A stretch of DNA of 64,000 nucleotides from Chloroflexota bacterium (lineage in GTDB: Bacteria; Chloroflexota; Anaerolineae; J036; Brachytrichaceae): the NCBI GenBank assembly GCA_023382055.1, contig JAMCQN010000151.1, positions 62,001 through 126,000 on the forward strand. The letters run 5' to 3'. The notes under the pieces were generated by a model. That model saw only the letters and a program-made list of their open reading frames with translations, was not told the origin of the DNA and made no database searches. The position numbers and the translations under genes were made by a program. Position 1 is the first letter of the stretch; every line of letters starts with the position of its first letter. Positions 39,194-48,067 of the stretch are shown one piece after another.

Positions 39194-41041
39194 ATGAGAC
39201 TACTATATGACAAGCCTGTCGCTGCCAGGCGGTGCGGCAGGCGACACAAGATTCTGCCGGCGCCTATACTAATCGTATTAACCGTAGCGCTGAGCGGTTG
39301 TTCATCCCTGCCGCAACTCAGCAACATCGCGGCCATCGTGGCTACACCTGATTCGGTCTATCGTGCGCCCACGCCAACCGTTGCGCCAGCCGAGGTTTCG
39401 ACCGCGGCCCTGGTCAAGAACCGCAGTAAATTGCGCGTCGGTATTCGTTTCGATGCGCCTCCCCTGGCAAGTGTCAATAGCGACGGGCAGTTGGAAGGGC
39501 TGGATGTAGACCTGGCACGCGAGTTCGCCCGTCGCTGGCTGGGCAGCCCCGATAACGTCGAATTTGTGCAAGTCACTTCGGCGTCGGCGCCTTTGCGCGT
39601 ACAGCGCCGCGAGGTTGATCTGGCATTAGGCGGCCTGGTGCATACCAAAGCCGCGACCGAACATGCAGATTTTGGTTTCACCTATCTTTATGATGGCGAG
39701 GCCCTCTTAATACGCACCGGCTCATTTGCGGACTTCGCGTCTCTGGCGCAGCATACCGTCACCTATGTCGATGTTCCGACAACCTATGCTCTGAGCGCCG
39801 CCGAGGTCTCGAACAACATCACCGTCAGCCTGCAGACTGCCCCTTCATATGAGGCTGCCATCAGCCAACTCACTGACGGCCAGACTGATGCCGTTGCCGG
39901 TGTATGGCGGCGGCTGCGCGCGGAAGCAGCACGCGATCCTGCTTTGACTGTCCTGACCGTGTTCAAGAGCGAACCTGTCGCGATCATGCTGCCGCAGAAT
40001 AACTCCGACTGGATGACGCTGGTCAATGTAACCTTCAGCGCACTCATTTCGGACGGCGCCTATGCGCGCATGTACAAGAAGTGGTTCAACGCAGCTCCGG
40101 AGACTTTGAATCCCCTGCCCGATACGATCGACCTGCAACTGGCCAGCCTGCCCGATACGGTGTATCCGCACGATACGCTCAGCCGCATCCGCGCGAATAA
40201 CCGCATCCATGTTGGATTCAACGCACAGGCCGATCCACTGGCTACGCTCGATGCAAATGGACAGGCTGTCGGTTTTGAGATTGATATCTGCCGTGAGCTG
40301 GCCAGCCGGTGGTTCCAGAATCCGGACGCAGTTGATTTCACCGCACTACCCGGCGGCGATATACCGGGCTTGCTGCGAAATACCGCCATTGATATGGCCG
40401 TAGGTGACATCGTTCAAACGCAAGCAAATTCACGGTTGATGGATTTCAGCGCAACCACGTACCGCGGCGGCGTGGGTGTCGCGGTACTCCAGACATCAGG
40501 CGCAACGACTCTCGAGTCGTTAAGCGGCAAGGTGTTTGGCGTCGTACAGGGTAAACCAGATGGTTCACTCCTCGCAAGTGTAGGTAAAGCCCGCAACCTC
40601 GCCTTCAGCAGCAGCCCGTTCCCCGACTTATCTACCGCGCTGGCAGCGCTTCGGAATGGGCAGGTCGATGCGGTAGTAGACGATCAGGTTACTCTGCTTG
40701 CGCTGGCGCGCACCGCGAACGACGTATTCGTACTGCCCGAGCAACTGAGCAGCCAACCGGTGGGAATCGCGCTGCCGCGCGACGATTCCACTTTCCACAC
40801 CTTCGTCGACCTGACGCTGCAGGATATGTTTGCCGACGGAACCTATGCGCGTATCTACAAAAAGTGGTTCGGAGCGCAACCCGCGGACATGGAACTCTGG
40901 CCGGGTCAGTCCACCCTGAACACCGTATTGGTAGCGCCGACCGCAACCCCACTGCCGACGGTGACGCCGGTGTTCAACGCGATCGACACGCCCAAGGCGC
41001 CCCCGCCAGCGCCTGCGCCAACGGCAACTAAGAAACCGTGA
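39194..41041 (+). CDS. Lipoprotein with two tandem SBP_bac_3 substrate-binding domains
   Basis: Lipobox VLTVALSGC; domain 1 KLRVGIRFDAPPLASVNSDGQLEGLDVDLAREFARRWL; domain 2 RIHVGFNAQADPLATLDANGQAVGFEIDICRELASRWF. Confidence 0.88.
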   Translation: MRLLYDKPVAARRCGRRHKILPAPILIVLTVALSGCSSLPQLSNIAAIVATPDSVYRAPTPTVAPAEVSTAALVKNRSKLRVGIRFDAPPLASVNSDGQLEGLDVDLAREFARRWLGSPDNVEFVQVTSASAPLRVQRREVDLALGGLVHTKAATEHADFGFTYLYDGEALLIRTGSFADFASLAQHTVTYVDVPTTYALSAAEVSNNITVSLQTAPSYEAAISQLTDGQTDAVAGVWRRLRAEAARDPALTVLTVFKSEPVAIMLPQNNSDWMTLVNVTFSALISDGAYARMYKKWFNAAPETLNPLPDTIDLQLASLPDTVYPHDTLSRIRANNRIHVGFNAQADPLATLDANGQAVGFEIDICRELASRWFQNPDAVDFTALPGGDIPGLLRNTAIDMAVGDIVQTQANSRLMDFSATTYRGGVGVAVLQTSGATTLESLSGKVFGVVQGKPDGSLLASVGKARNLAFSSSPFPDLSTALAALRNGQVDAVVDDQVTLLALARTANDVFVLPEQLSSQPVGIALPRDDSTFHTFVDLTLQDMFADGTYARIYKKWFGAQPADMELWPGQSTLNTVLVAPTATPLPTVTPVFNAIDTPKAPPPAPAPTATKKP

Positions 41042-41104
41042 GGTTAAAGTAGCGAGCCAGGTGCTGCAGGGCGACCGACATAGCGCTGGGTTTCATCCCG
41101 CCTG

Positions 41105-41854
41105 TTATTCCCGCTGCATGATCAGAAAGTGCGACAACCCAAAGCCGCGCAAAGGCGATGACTCCAGCGCCTGCAGCATGCCGCGCAGCGCCTTGCCAGC
41201 CAACCCGTAGTGCGCCACGATGTTATCAAAACCAGGATACACCTGTGTGTGCGATATGACCTTCATCGGGGCGCCAACGAACAGGTCGCGCAATCCCTTT
41301 GACGTATAGGCCCGCACATGAGGCGCTAACCTGTTCCGCCAGTGATCCGGGAGCCAGTTGACGAACGGCTTGTTTCCGAAATGGTAATGACCGCTGATGT
41401 ATACCCCGTGTGTCTCAAACGGGTACAGCCGGTTAGGAACAAAAATAGCGGCGCGACCGCCGGGCCTCAGGATGCGCGCCATCTCGCGGCAGGCGGCGCG
41501 GTCATCCTGGACATGCTCCAGCACTTCGTGGCTGAACACCACGTCAAATGACGAGTCCGGGAATGGAAGGCGCTCGCAGACTGCCGCCAGCAGGTTGGGC
41601 ACGCCGTTGTGCAGCCCTTCGGTAACGCGTTCGACCTCGATGTCAAGGCCGACAACCTGCTCTGTAAACCGACGGATGCCTTTCACGTACATGCCAATGC
41701 CACAGCCATCGACCAGGACTTTCTTGCCGGACAGGTTCACCGCATGGTCCAACAGGCTCAGGCGGCGTTCCTGTCCCGCGCGCCACACCATGGAAGGAAC
41801 GCCGCGCGTCGCGGACTTGGGTTGGTTGGTTGCAGCAGGGGTATGTTCTGACAT
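41105..41854 (-). CDS. Class I SAM-dependent methyltransferase
   Basis: KVLVDGCGIGMYVKGI, FPDSSFDVVFSHEVLEHVQDDRAACREMARILRPGGRAAIFVPN. Confidence 0.92.
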   Translation of the reverse strand: MSEHTPAATNQPKSATRGVPSMVWRAGQERRLSLLDHAVNLSGKKVLVDGCGIGMYVKGIRRFTEQVVGLDIEVERVTEGLHNGVPNLLAAVCERLPFPDSSFDVVFSHEVLEHVQDDRAACREMARILRPGGRAAIFVPNRLYPFETHGVYISGHYHFGNKPFVNWLPDHWRNRLAPHVRAYTSKGLRDLFVGAPMKVISHTQVYPGFDNIVAHYGLAGKALRGMLQALESSPLRGFGLSHFLIMQRE

Positions 41855-41903
41855 AGGGTGATTCGACTTTTTATATTAATGCAAGCTGGGACGACACAGT
41901 GCG

Positions 41904-42884
41904 CTAGATAACTGGAAACTTGAGCAGCAGCACGTCGAGCGCCAGGCGCGTACTCGCATTCTGCTGAAGATAACGCAGTGTATTCGTCAGAACACGCACC
42001 GTTTGCACCGCTTCATGAAGCGTGAGATGCGTCGCTATTCGAGCGATCGTTTGGGCATGGTCAATATTGAGGAGTACCTGCTCCGGCGCATTCGAACCCA
42101 GCGCGCGCACAACATCGAGCCAGTACAGCAGCCATTGCTCGAGTATGGCTTGAACTGAGCTATCGTCTGCTTTGGACAATTGCTCCGCATACTCAAAACG
42201 CCTCGTGCGATTTACCGACAACAGCGACTCCAGGTCGGCGATGTGCTGCGAACGAGCTGCCAGGATCTCTTCATCTTCGATTGCCCGTATTGCCCAGCCG
42301 GGACACCCGCGCGCCAGCCGGGCGATCAGGTCAGCCTGTGGCGCGGCAACGCCCCTGACTACCAGGGCTTGCGTGAGTGTTTGTCTCGATACGGGCCGCA
42401 GGTTCAACACCTGACACCGCGATGTGATTGTGGGCAAAACGCCGTCGATGCTTGGAGCAATCATGACGATAATCGACGACGGGTTTGGCTCTTCCAGCGT
42501 CTTCAGGATGGCATTCTTGCTGCTCTCAGAAGCCAGATGAGCATCGTCGATGACGGCCAGGCGGTAACGCCCCTCAATCGGCGCCAGCGTCAGACTGTGC
42601 AATACGTCGCGTATTTGTTCGACCTTGACGGCGCCGTCGATTGCACTCACCCACATGAGGTCGGGGTGTTTCAACTTGTGAACCAGAGATACGGCACGCG
42701 ATGGATCGCGCGCGTCGTGCGCCAGCACTGCGGCAGCCATGGCCCTGGCAAGCGCCGCCTTGCCTACAGACGGCGGTCCGACGAACAAATGAGACTGCGC
42801 GAGTTGACCCTTCTCAATCTGAAGGCGCAATCTGCGCATAGCCCAGTCGTGTCCGATGAGATTCCACTCGTTCATATCATGCAT
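41904..42884 (-). CDS. DNA polymerase III delta'-like subunit
   Basis: HLFVGPPSVGKAALARAMA, DAHLASESSKNAILKTLEEPNPSSIIVMIAPSIDGVLPTITSRCQVLNLRP. Confidence 0.88.
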   Translation of the reverse strand: MHDMNEWNLIGHDWAMRRLRLQIEKGQLAQSHLFVGPPSVGKAALARAMAAAVLAHDARDPSRAVSLVHKLKHPDLMWVSAIDGAVKVEQIRDVLHSLTLAPIEGRYRLAVIDDAHLASESSKNAILKTLEEPNPSSIIVMIAPSIDGVLPTITSRCQVLNLRPVSRQTLTQALVVRGVAAPQADLIARLARGCPGWAIRAIEDEEILAARSQHIADLESLLSVNRTRRFEYAEQLSKADDSSVQAILEQWLLYWLDVVRALGSNAPEQVLLNIDHAQTIARIATHLTLHEAVQTVRVLTNTLRYLQQNASTRLALDVLLLKFPVI

Positions 42885-42899
42885 CTCGCTGTGCCGGGC

Positions 42900-43469
42900 C
42901 TACTGAACAACACCTGCAGCACGATTCCTCTTGATTCGAGAATATACCTTGTAGCCTGCAAAGATGACCAGGGCGACAAACACGACCAGCAGCGCGGGAG
43001 CATAGACTGCCAGCAGCGAGGCGATTGCCGATGTGGCATCTTCGACGACGCTGATTGCGGGAGCGCCAAGACCAAAGGTGGTCGCGTTCACAACCGGTCT
43101 TGCTGTCGCCTTGGCGGCGTGCACGCCGAAGGCCAGCAGCAATCCGACGACCAACGCCAGCGCCGGGCTGGCGTCTCTCACGATGCCGGCATTTGCGGCG
43201 AACAAAATCGCGCCGGCGGTCGGGCGCACAAAAGTCTGGATGGCGTCATTGATGTGGTCTGCGCCCGGCGCCTTATCGATTACGACTTCGACGATCAGTA
43301 AAATGACTAAGGCCCCGATCACCCACCAACTGGTCAGGACATCAAATGGTTCAGTCAGATGAATCACCTGTGCGCGGCCCAGCACGGCCACGATGAGCAA
43401 TGGTATATAGGCATTAAGTCCGGCCGCACCCGCCAGGCCGAAAGCGCTCACAATATTAGCTAAGGCCAT
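42900..43469 (-). CDS. DUF4126-like membrane protein
   Basis: SAFGLAGAAGLNAYIPLLIVAVLGR, DKAPGADHINDAIQTFVRPTAGAILFAA. Confidence 0.85.
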   Translation of the reverse strand: MALANIVSAFGLAGAAGLNAYIPLLIVAVLGRAQVIHLTEPFDVLTSWWVIGALVILLIVEVVIDKAPGADHINDAIQTFVRPTAGAILFAANAGIVRDASPALALVVGLLLAFGVHAAKATARPVVNATTFGLGAPAISVVEDATSAIASLLAVYAPALLVVFVALVIFAGYKVYSRIKRNRAAGVVQ

Positions 43470-43649
43470 GTCGTACTATGCTCCTTGAGTTGCACCGTAA
43501 CACCCGTTTGGCGCATCTCTCCCTCAAAACGGCAAGCCACTCACCCCTAGTTTAACTCACGAACGATGATGCGCGGATGGCCGGCAGTGAACATGGAGAA
43601 AGTACTTCTATTATCCAGCACACGCAACAGGCGAGTATCATTGAGTGCA

Positions 43650-45641
43650 ATGACACCGACTAACACTTTGTTTTCGCGCTCTGCGTTAGGCATGGTCCGT
43701 GTTGCGGCCGTTTCGCCGGAATTGCGTGTCGCCGATGTGGGTTTCAACGTTCGCGCGACACTTGCTGCGCTGGATAAGCTATCAGAGCGAAAATGCCAGA
43801 TCGCGGTATTGCCCGAACTTGGTCTGACCGGGTATACGTGCGGGGATTTGTTCTACCAGTCGCACCTGCTCGATCAAGCCCGCGCCCAGCTTGCACAGAT
43901 CGCGGAGCACACTGAACGCACAGGCATCGTCTGCATCGTCGGGTTGCCGCTCGAACTCGATGGGCGGCTTTATAACTGCGCCGCGGTACTTGGCCAGGGC
44001 AGAGTCATCGGTGTTGTTCCAAAGACTTACCTGCCGACCAGCGGCGAATATTACGAAGAGCGCTGGTTCTCATCAGCACGCCATACGACGAAGGATACGG
44101 TCGTGCTGGCAGGATCTTCCGTGCCATTCGGCGCCGACCTTCTGTTCACCGCAGATAATGTTCAGAACTGCGTGCTGGGCGTAGAGATATGCGAAGACCT
44201 CTGGGCAGTATCCCCGCCGAGTGGCGCTATGGCGCTGGCGGGAGCGACTATCCTGGCGAATCCTTCAGCGAGCGTTGAGTTGCTCGGAAAATCGGATTAC
44301 CGCCGCGACCTGGTTAAACAGCAGTCGGCGCGCTGTTTGGCTGCCTATATCTACGCCGGCGCAGGTCCCAGCGAGTCCACCACCGATTTCGTTTGCGGAG
44401 GGCATTCGCTCATCGCAGAGAACGCCAGCCTTTTGGCTGAGACTGAGCGCTTCCACTTTACGACACAGAGTACCATTGCCGATATCGACCTGCAGCGGCT
44501 TTCACATGAGCGACTCAATAGCAGCAGTTATTCATCAGACAACGGCACAGGCCATTTCCGGCGCGTGCGGTTCACATTGCCGCGTGCCGACGAACCAATG
44601 ACAGACGCCGAGTTATTGCGCCCGGTGGCGCAGACGCCGTTTGTGCCCACTGACACCGCCCAGCGCGCGCGGCACAGTCAGGAGATATTCAACATCCAGT
44701 CGACCGGTCTGGCCAGGCGCCTTATGCACACGGGGGCTAAACGCGTGACTATCGGCATTTCCGGGGGGTTGGATTCAACGTTGGCGCTGCTGGTTGTGAT
44801 ACGCGCGTTCGATATCGTCGGTTTGGTGCACGATGGCATCATCGCGATCACCATGCCCGGCTTCGGCACCACATCGCGCACGCGCACCAATGCGGAGCGC
44901 CTGGCCGATCTTCTCGGCGTGACGCTGCGGCGCATACCGATTGTGGATGCCGTCCGGCAGCACTTCGCCGACATCGGTCACTCCGAAAGCGTCCATGATG
45001 TGACATACGAAAATGCACAGGCGCGCGAACGCACGCAGATACTGATGGACATAGCCAACCAGACAGGAGGATTCACTGTTGGCACCGGCGATCTCTCGGA
45101 GCTTGCCCTCGGGTGGGCGACGTTCAACGGCGATCAAATGTCGATGTATCACGTCAATGCGGGCGTTCCAAAGACACTGGTGCGCTACCTGATTGAATGG
45201 GTAGCCGATAGCGAGTTCAGCGGCGAGGTTTCCGCCGTGCTGCGCGACATCTGCGACACTCCGATTACACCCGAGCTACTCCCCCTTGGCGATGGAGATA
45301 AACTGCAGCAGGAAACCGAGACAACTATCGGTCCCTATCTGTTGCACGATTTCTTCCTTTACCAGGTGGTGCGCTACGGTTATCCGCCGCGTAAGGTTTT
45401 CTACCTGGCCCGCCATGCATTTGGCGGGATGTACGCGCCCGACGTCGTGTTGCACTGGCTGGAGTTGTTCTACCGGCGTTTCTTCTCGCAACAATACAAA
45501 CGCTCGGCAATGCCCGACAGCCCTAAAGTCGGAACCGTCGCGTTATCGCCGCGCGGCGACTGGCGCATGCCCAGCGATGCCAGCAGTTCGCTGTGGCAGA
45601 TTGAGATAGATGATATCCGGCAGTCACTCAATTTGAAATAG
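43650..45641 (+). CDS. nadE: Glutamine-hydrolysing NAD+ synthase
   Basis: Nitrilase domain ([35 protein letters not shown]) plus synthetase domain ([48 protein letters not shown]). Confidence 0.95.
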   Translation: MTPTNTLFSRSALGMVRVAAVSPELRVADVGFNVRATLAALDKLSERKCQIAVLPELGLTGYTCGDLFYQSHLLDQARAQLAQIAEHTERTGIVCIVGLPLELDGRLYNCAAVLGQGRVIGVVPKTYLPTSGEYYEERWFSSARHTTKDTVVLAGSSVPFGADLLFTADNVQNCVLGVEICEDLWAVSPPSGAMALAGATILANPSASVELLGKSDYRRDLVKQQSARCLAAYIYAGAGPSESTTDFVCGGHSLIAENASLLAETERFHFTTQSTIADIDLQRLSHERLNSSSYSSDNGTGHFRRVRFTLPRADEPMTDAELLRPVAQTPFVPTDTAQRARHSQEIFNIQSTGLARRLMHTGAKRVTIGISGGLDSTLALLVVIRAFDIVGLVHDGIIAITMPGFGTTSRTRTNAERLADLLGVTLRRIPIVDAVRQHFADIGHSESVHDVTYENAQARERTQILMDIANQTGGFTVGTGDLSELALGWATFNGDQMSMYHVNAGVPKTLVRYLIEWVADSEFSGEVSAVLRDICDTPITPELLPLGDGDKLQQETETTIGPYLLHDFFLYQVVRYGYPPRKVFYLARHAFGGMYAPDVVLHWLELFYRRFFSQQYKRSAMPDSPKVGTVALSPRGDWRMPSDASSSLWQIEIDDIRQSLNLK

Positions 45642-46416
45642 GCGCCCGGCGCTGGCGAGCCGCTTCGAACAGAATCACGCCGCAGGCAACCGCGGCATTC
45701 AATGACTCGACCTGGTTAGCCAGTGGGATCGATATGGTTCCGCTGGCTAAACGGTGCGCATCCGCGCTGATACCCGTTGCCTCGCCGCCGATGATGACTG
45801 CATTGGGGTCGCGCCATGGCACGCTGTCGTAAGAGCAGCTTCCGACAGCTTCCGCCGCCCAGACCGATCGACCCTGACACACGTCGTGGATCGCGTCCCA
45901 GTCCATATTGCTGACGATCAGACGAGCATGAGCGCCCATCCCCCCGCGCAACACTTTGGGGTTATACGGATCGACGCTGCCCGGGCTGAGGATGACCAGC
46001 CTGCCATCCGCGCCGGCGGCGACGCGCAGGCAGGCGCCCAGATTACCGGGGTCGCGGATGGCGTCGAGAATCAGGATCTGTCCGGGCAACGAGGATCGGA
46101 TCTGTTCAGGACTGGTTGCCGGGATACTAAAAACCGCCAGTACGCCGGGGGGATGTGTCTCTACAGATACGGCTCGCATGACCGCTTCATCCACGAGTAG
46201 CGTGTCAAGCATCGCGTGATCAGCCTGCCATTGTTGACCTGCGGTATCGCCTGTTGCGAAGGCGAATTGCGCGATCAGTCCGGCGCGGATGAAGTCGTCA
46301 ACAAGGCGGGCGCCCTCGGCAACAAAGAGCCCTTCGCGCTCGCGCGAATCGCGCTGATGCTGCAACTGGCGCGCCAGTTTCACGCGCTTGTTCTGTGTCG
46401 ATGTCAACATACGCAA
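45628..46416 (-). CDS. SpoU/TrmH-family RNA 2'-O-methyltransferase
   Basis: [73 protein letters not shown]. Confidence 0.93.
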   Translation of the reverse strand: MRMLTSTQNKRVKLARQLQHQRDSREREGLFVAEGARLVDDFIRAGLIAQFAFATGDTAGQQWQADHAMLDTLLVDEAVMRAVSVETHPPGVLAVFSIPATSPEQIRSSLPGQILILDAIRDPGNLGACLRVAAGADGRLVILSPGSVDPYNPKVLRGGMGAHARLIVSNMDWDAIHDVCQGRSVWAAEAVGSCSYDSVPWRDPNAVIIGGEATGISADAHRLASGTISIPLANQVESLNAAVACGVILFEAARQRRAPISN

Positions 46417-46417
46417 A

Positions 46418-46441
46418 ATAGCCCACCAGGCGGTGGGCTAT
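46418..46441 (-). terminator. Terminator-like hairpin downstream of rplT
   Basis: Minus strand ATAGCCCACC-GCCT-GGTGGGCTAT followed by TTT; 10-bp perfect stem. Confidence 0.75.
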
Positions 46442-46506
46442 GCGAAACTCTCTAATGATGTATGCCGCCCCAACCTGCTTGCCAGGGCATTCACAGGTAA
46501 AGAAGC

Positions 46507-46854
46507 CTAAGCCTGCGCAGTCTGCACAACCGCGCTGAAAGCGGCGGCATCGCGCACCGCCAGATCGGCCAGGATCTTGCGATCCAACCGGATATTGGCG
46601 TGCTTCATATTGCTGGTCAGCTTGCTGTAGGTCGTGCCATTGAGCCGCGCTGCGGCGTTAATGCGCACAATCCACAGCCGGCGGAAATCGCGGCGGCGGT
46701 TGCGGCGATCCCTGTAGGCATACCACAACGCGTGCAGTCGCGCTTCGCTTGCGCGACGGATTGAGTGATTTCGCGCGCCATACTGACCCTTGGTAATTGC
46801 CAGGATACGATTGTGGCGACGGCGACCCTTTACCCCACCCTTTACTCTTGCCAT
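46507..46854 (-). CDS. rplT: 50S ribosomal protein L20
   Basis: [73 protein letters not shown]. Confidence 0.98.
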   Translation of the reverse strand: MARVKGGVKGRRRHNRILAITKGQYGARNHSIRRASEARLHALWYAYRDRRNRRRDFRRLWIVRINAAARLNGTTYSKLTSNMKHANIRLDRKILADLAVRDAAAFSAVVQTAQA

Positions 46855-46866
46855 GTTCCTTTCCTC

Positions 46867-47076
46867 TTACTTCTGATAAAGATAGGGCGCCAGTTTCTTG
46901 ACGCGATCAATCAGACCCTTTGATGTTACCTCATGCATTTCAGGCAGTTCCGCCTTGATGCGCTTGCTCTTCTTTCGGCGCAGGTGGCTCTTGCCGAGTC
47001 GCGTGCGCATCAGCTTGCCGCTGCCAGTCAAGCGAAAGCGTTTTGATGTTGACTTGTGAGTTTTAATCTTTGGCAT
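46867..47076 (-). CDS. rpmI: 50S ribosomal protein L35
   Basis: MPKIKTHKSTSKRFRLTGSGKLMRTRLGKSHLRRKKSKR; start trimmed to MPKIKTHK. Confidence 0.97.
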   Translation of the reverse strand: MPKIKTHKSTSKRFRLTGSGKLMRTRLGKSHLRRKKSKRIKAELPEMHEVTSKGLIDRVKKLAPYLYQK

Positions 47077-47175
47077 TCCATCCCTCGAATACTCATACTG
47101 AGGGGCAGGCGGCAAACCGGAACCGGCTTGCCCCTGCCCCTGGTAAAGCGACTAAGTAAGTTTTAGCTTGTTGAG

Positions 47176-47949
47176 CTAAGGCAGATTGAACTGCTCCTGA
47201 CTGCGTTCCCTGGCGCGCTTGACGCGATTTATCGCTTTACGCGCGCTTTTGTCCTTCGGTACACCGTTACTGTCAGCATCCTCGACGGCATCGAGGACCT
47301 CGATTTCATCCTCATCATCTTCGTCGTCGTCATCCTCAATATAGCCCTGAGCCTTGTCAACCTCAAGCTCTTCCTGGATGCGGACCTGTGTTGATTTCAG
47401 CGTCGATGCCGCCACTGTCGCTGCCGTAGGCGCCAGAACCATCAGCATGGTTTTCCCTTCCATCTGCGGCGCGAACTCGATTATCGCAAGATCAGCGCAC
47501 TCCGAACTCACCTTGTCCATCATGCGCCGGGCGACATGCGGAATCTGGTCTTCACGCCCCTTGAACCTCAGGCTGACTTTCACCTTATTTCCCTGCTGAA
47601 GGAAACGCCGCGCGCTGCGGATCTTGAAAGACAGATGATGATCGGTGGTTTTAGGGCGTAAGCGCACCCCTTTGATTTCGGTAACTTTAAGGTTCTTTTT
47701 CGCCTCGCGTTCTTTTTTCTCGCGCTCGTAGATAAACTTGCCGTAGTCGAAAATCCGGCACACGGGCGGTTCAGCATTGGGCGCAACCTCAATCAGATCG
47801 AGGTGCTGCACACGCGCCTGATGCAGTGCATCGCGCGTATCTACGAGACCCTTATTGCTTCCGTCAGCAGCAATCAATCGCACTTGCGGAACACGGATCT
47901 GCTCATTGATGCGAAATTGCGGCGCATATTGAGTTCTGAATGGCGGTAT
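47176..47949 (-). CDS. infC: Translation initiation factor IF-3, apparent ATA start codon
   Basis: Upstream in-frame reading gives IPPFRTQYAPQFRINEQIRVPQVRLIAADGSNKGLV with the conserved RINEQIRVPQVRLI; AGGAGG at 47958-47963 sits 8 nt upstream of ATA (47947-47949). Track start (GTG 47883) would drop the conserved N-terminus. Confidence 0.8.
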   Translation of the reverse strand: MPPFRTQYAPQFRINEQIRVPQVRLIAADGSNKGLVDTRDALHQARVQHLDLIEVAPNAEPPVCRIFDYGKFIYEREKKEREAKKNLKVTEIKGVRLRPKTTDHHLSFKIRSARRFLQQGNKVKVSLRFKGREDQIPHVARRMMDKVSSECADLAIIEFAPQMEGKTMLMVLAPTAATVAASTLKSTQVRIQEELEVDKAQGYIEDDDDEDDEDEIEVLDAVEDADSNGVPKDKSARKAINRVKRARERSQEQFNLP

Positions 47950-48010
47950 ACTCGAATCCTCCTCTGCCTGAAAGCAGAAACTAAGTTAATCCTGATATTT
48001 TCGTGATGGA

Positions 48011-48039
48011 ATTATACCGAATGCCGGCATAGCCGTCAA
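48011..48039 (-). promoter_or_regulatory. Promoter TTGACG-N17-TATAAT for infC-rpmI-rplT
   Basis: Minus strand: TTGACG (48034-48039), 17-bp spacer, TATAAT (48011-48016). Confidence 0.82.
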
Positions 48040-48052
48040 ACCGAACTCGCCT

Positions 48053-48058
48053 TATAAT
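48053..48058 (+). promoter_or_regulatory. -10 element TATAAT upstream of alaS
   Basis: TATAAT ending 9 nt before the alaS ATG. Confidence 0.5.
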
Positions 48059-48067
48059 TTCGGTCTT

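Noticed and set aside
42180-43301. 373-aa plus-strand ORF across holB-like and DUF4126 genes
   Set aside because: Spans two convincing minus-strand genes and has no recognisable motifs.
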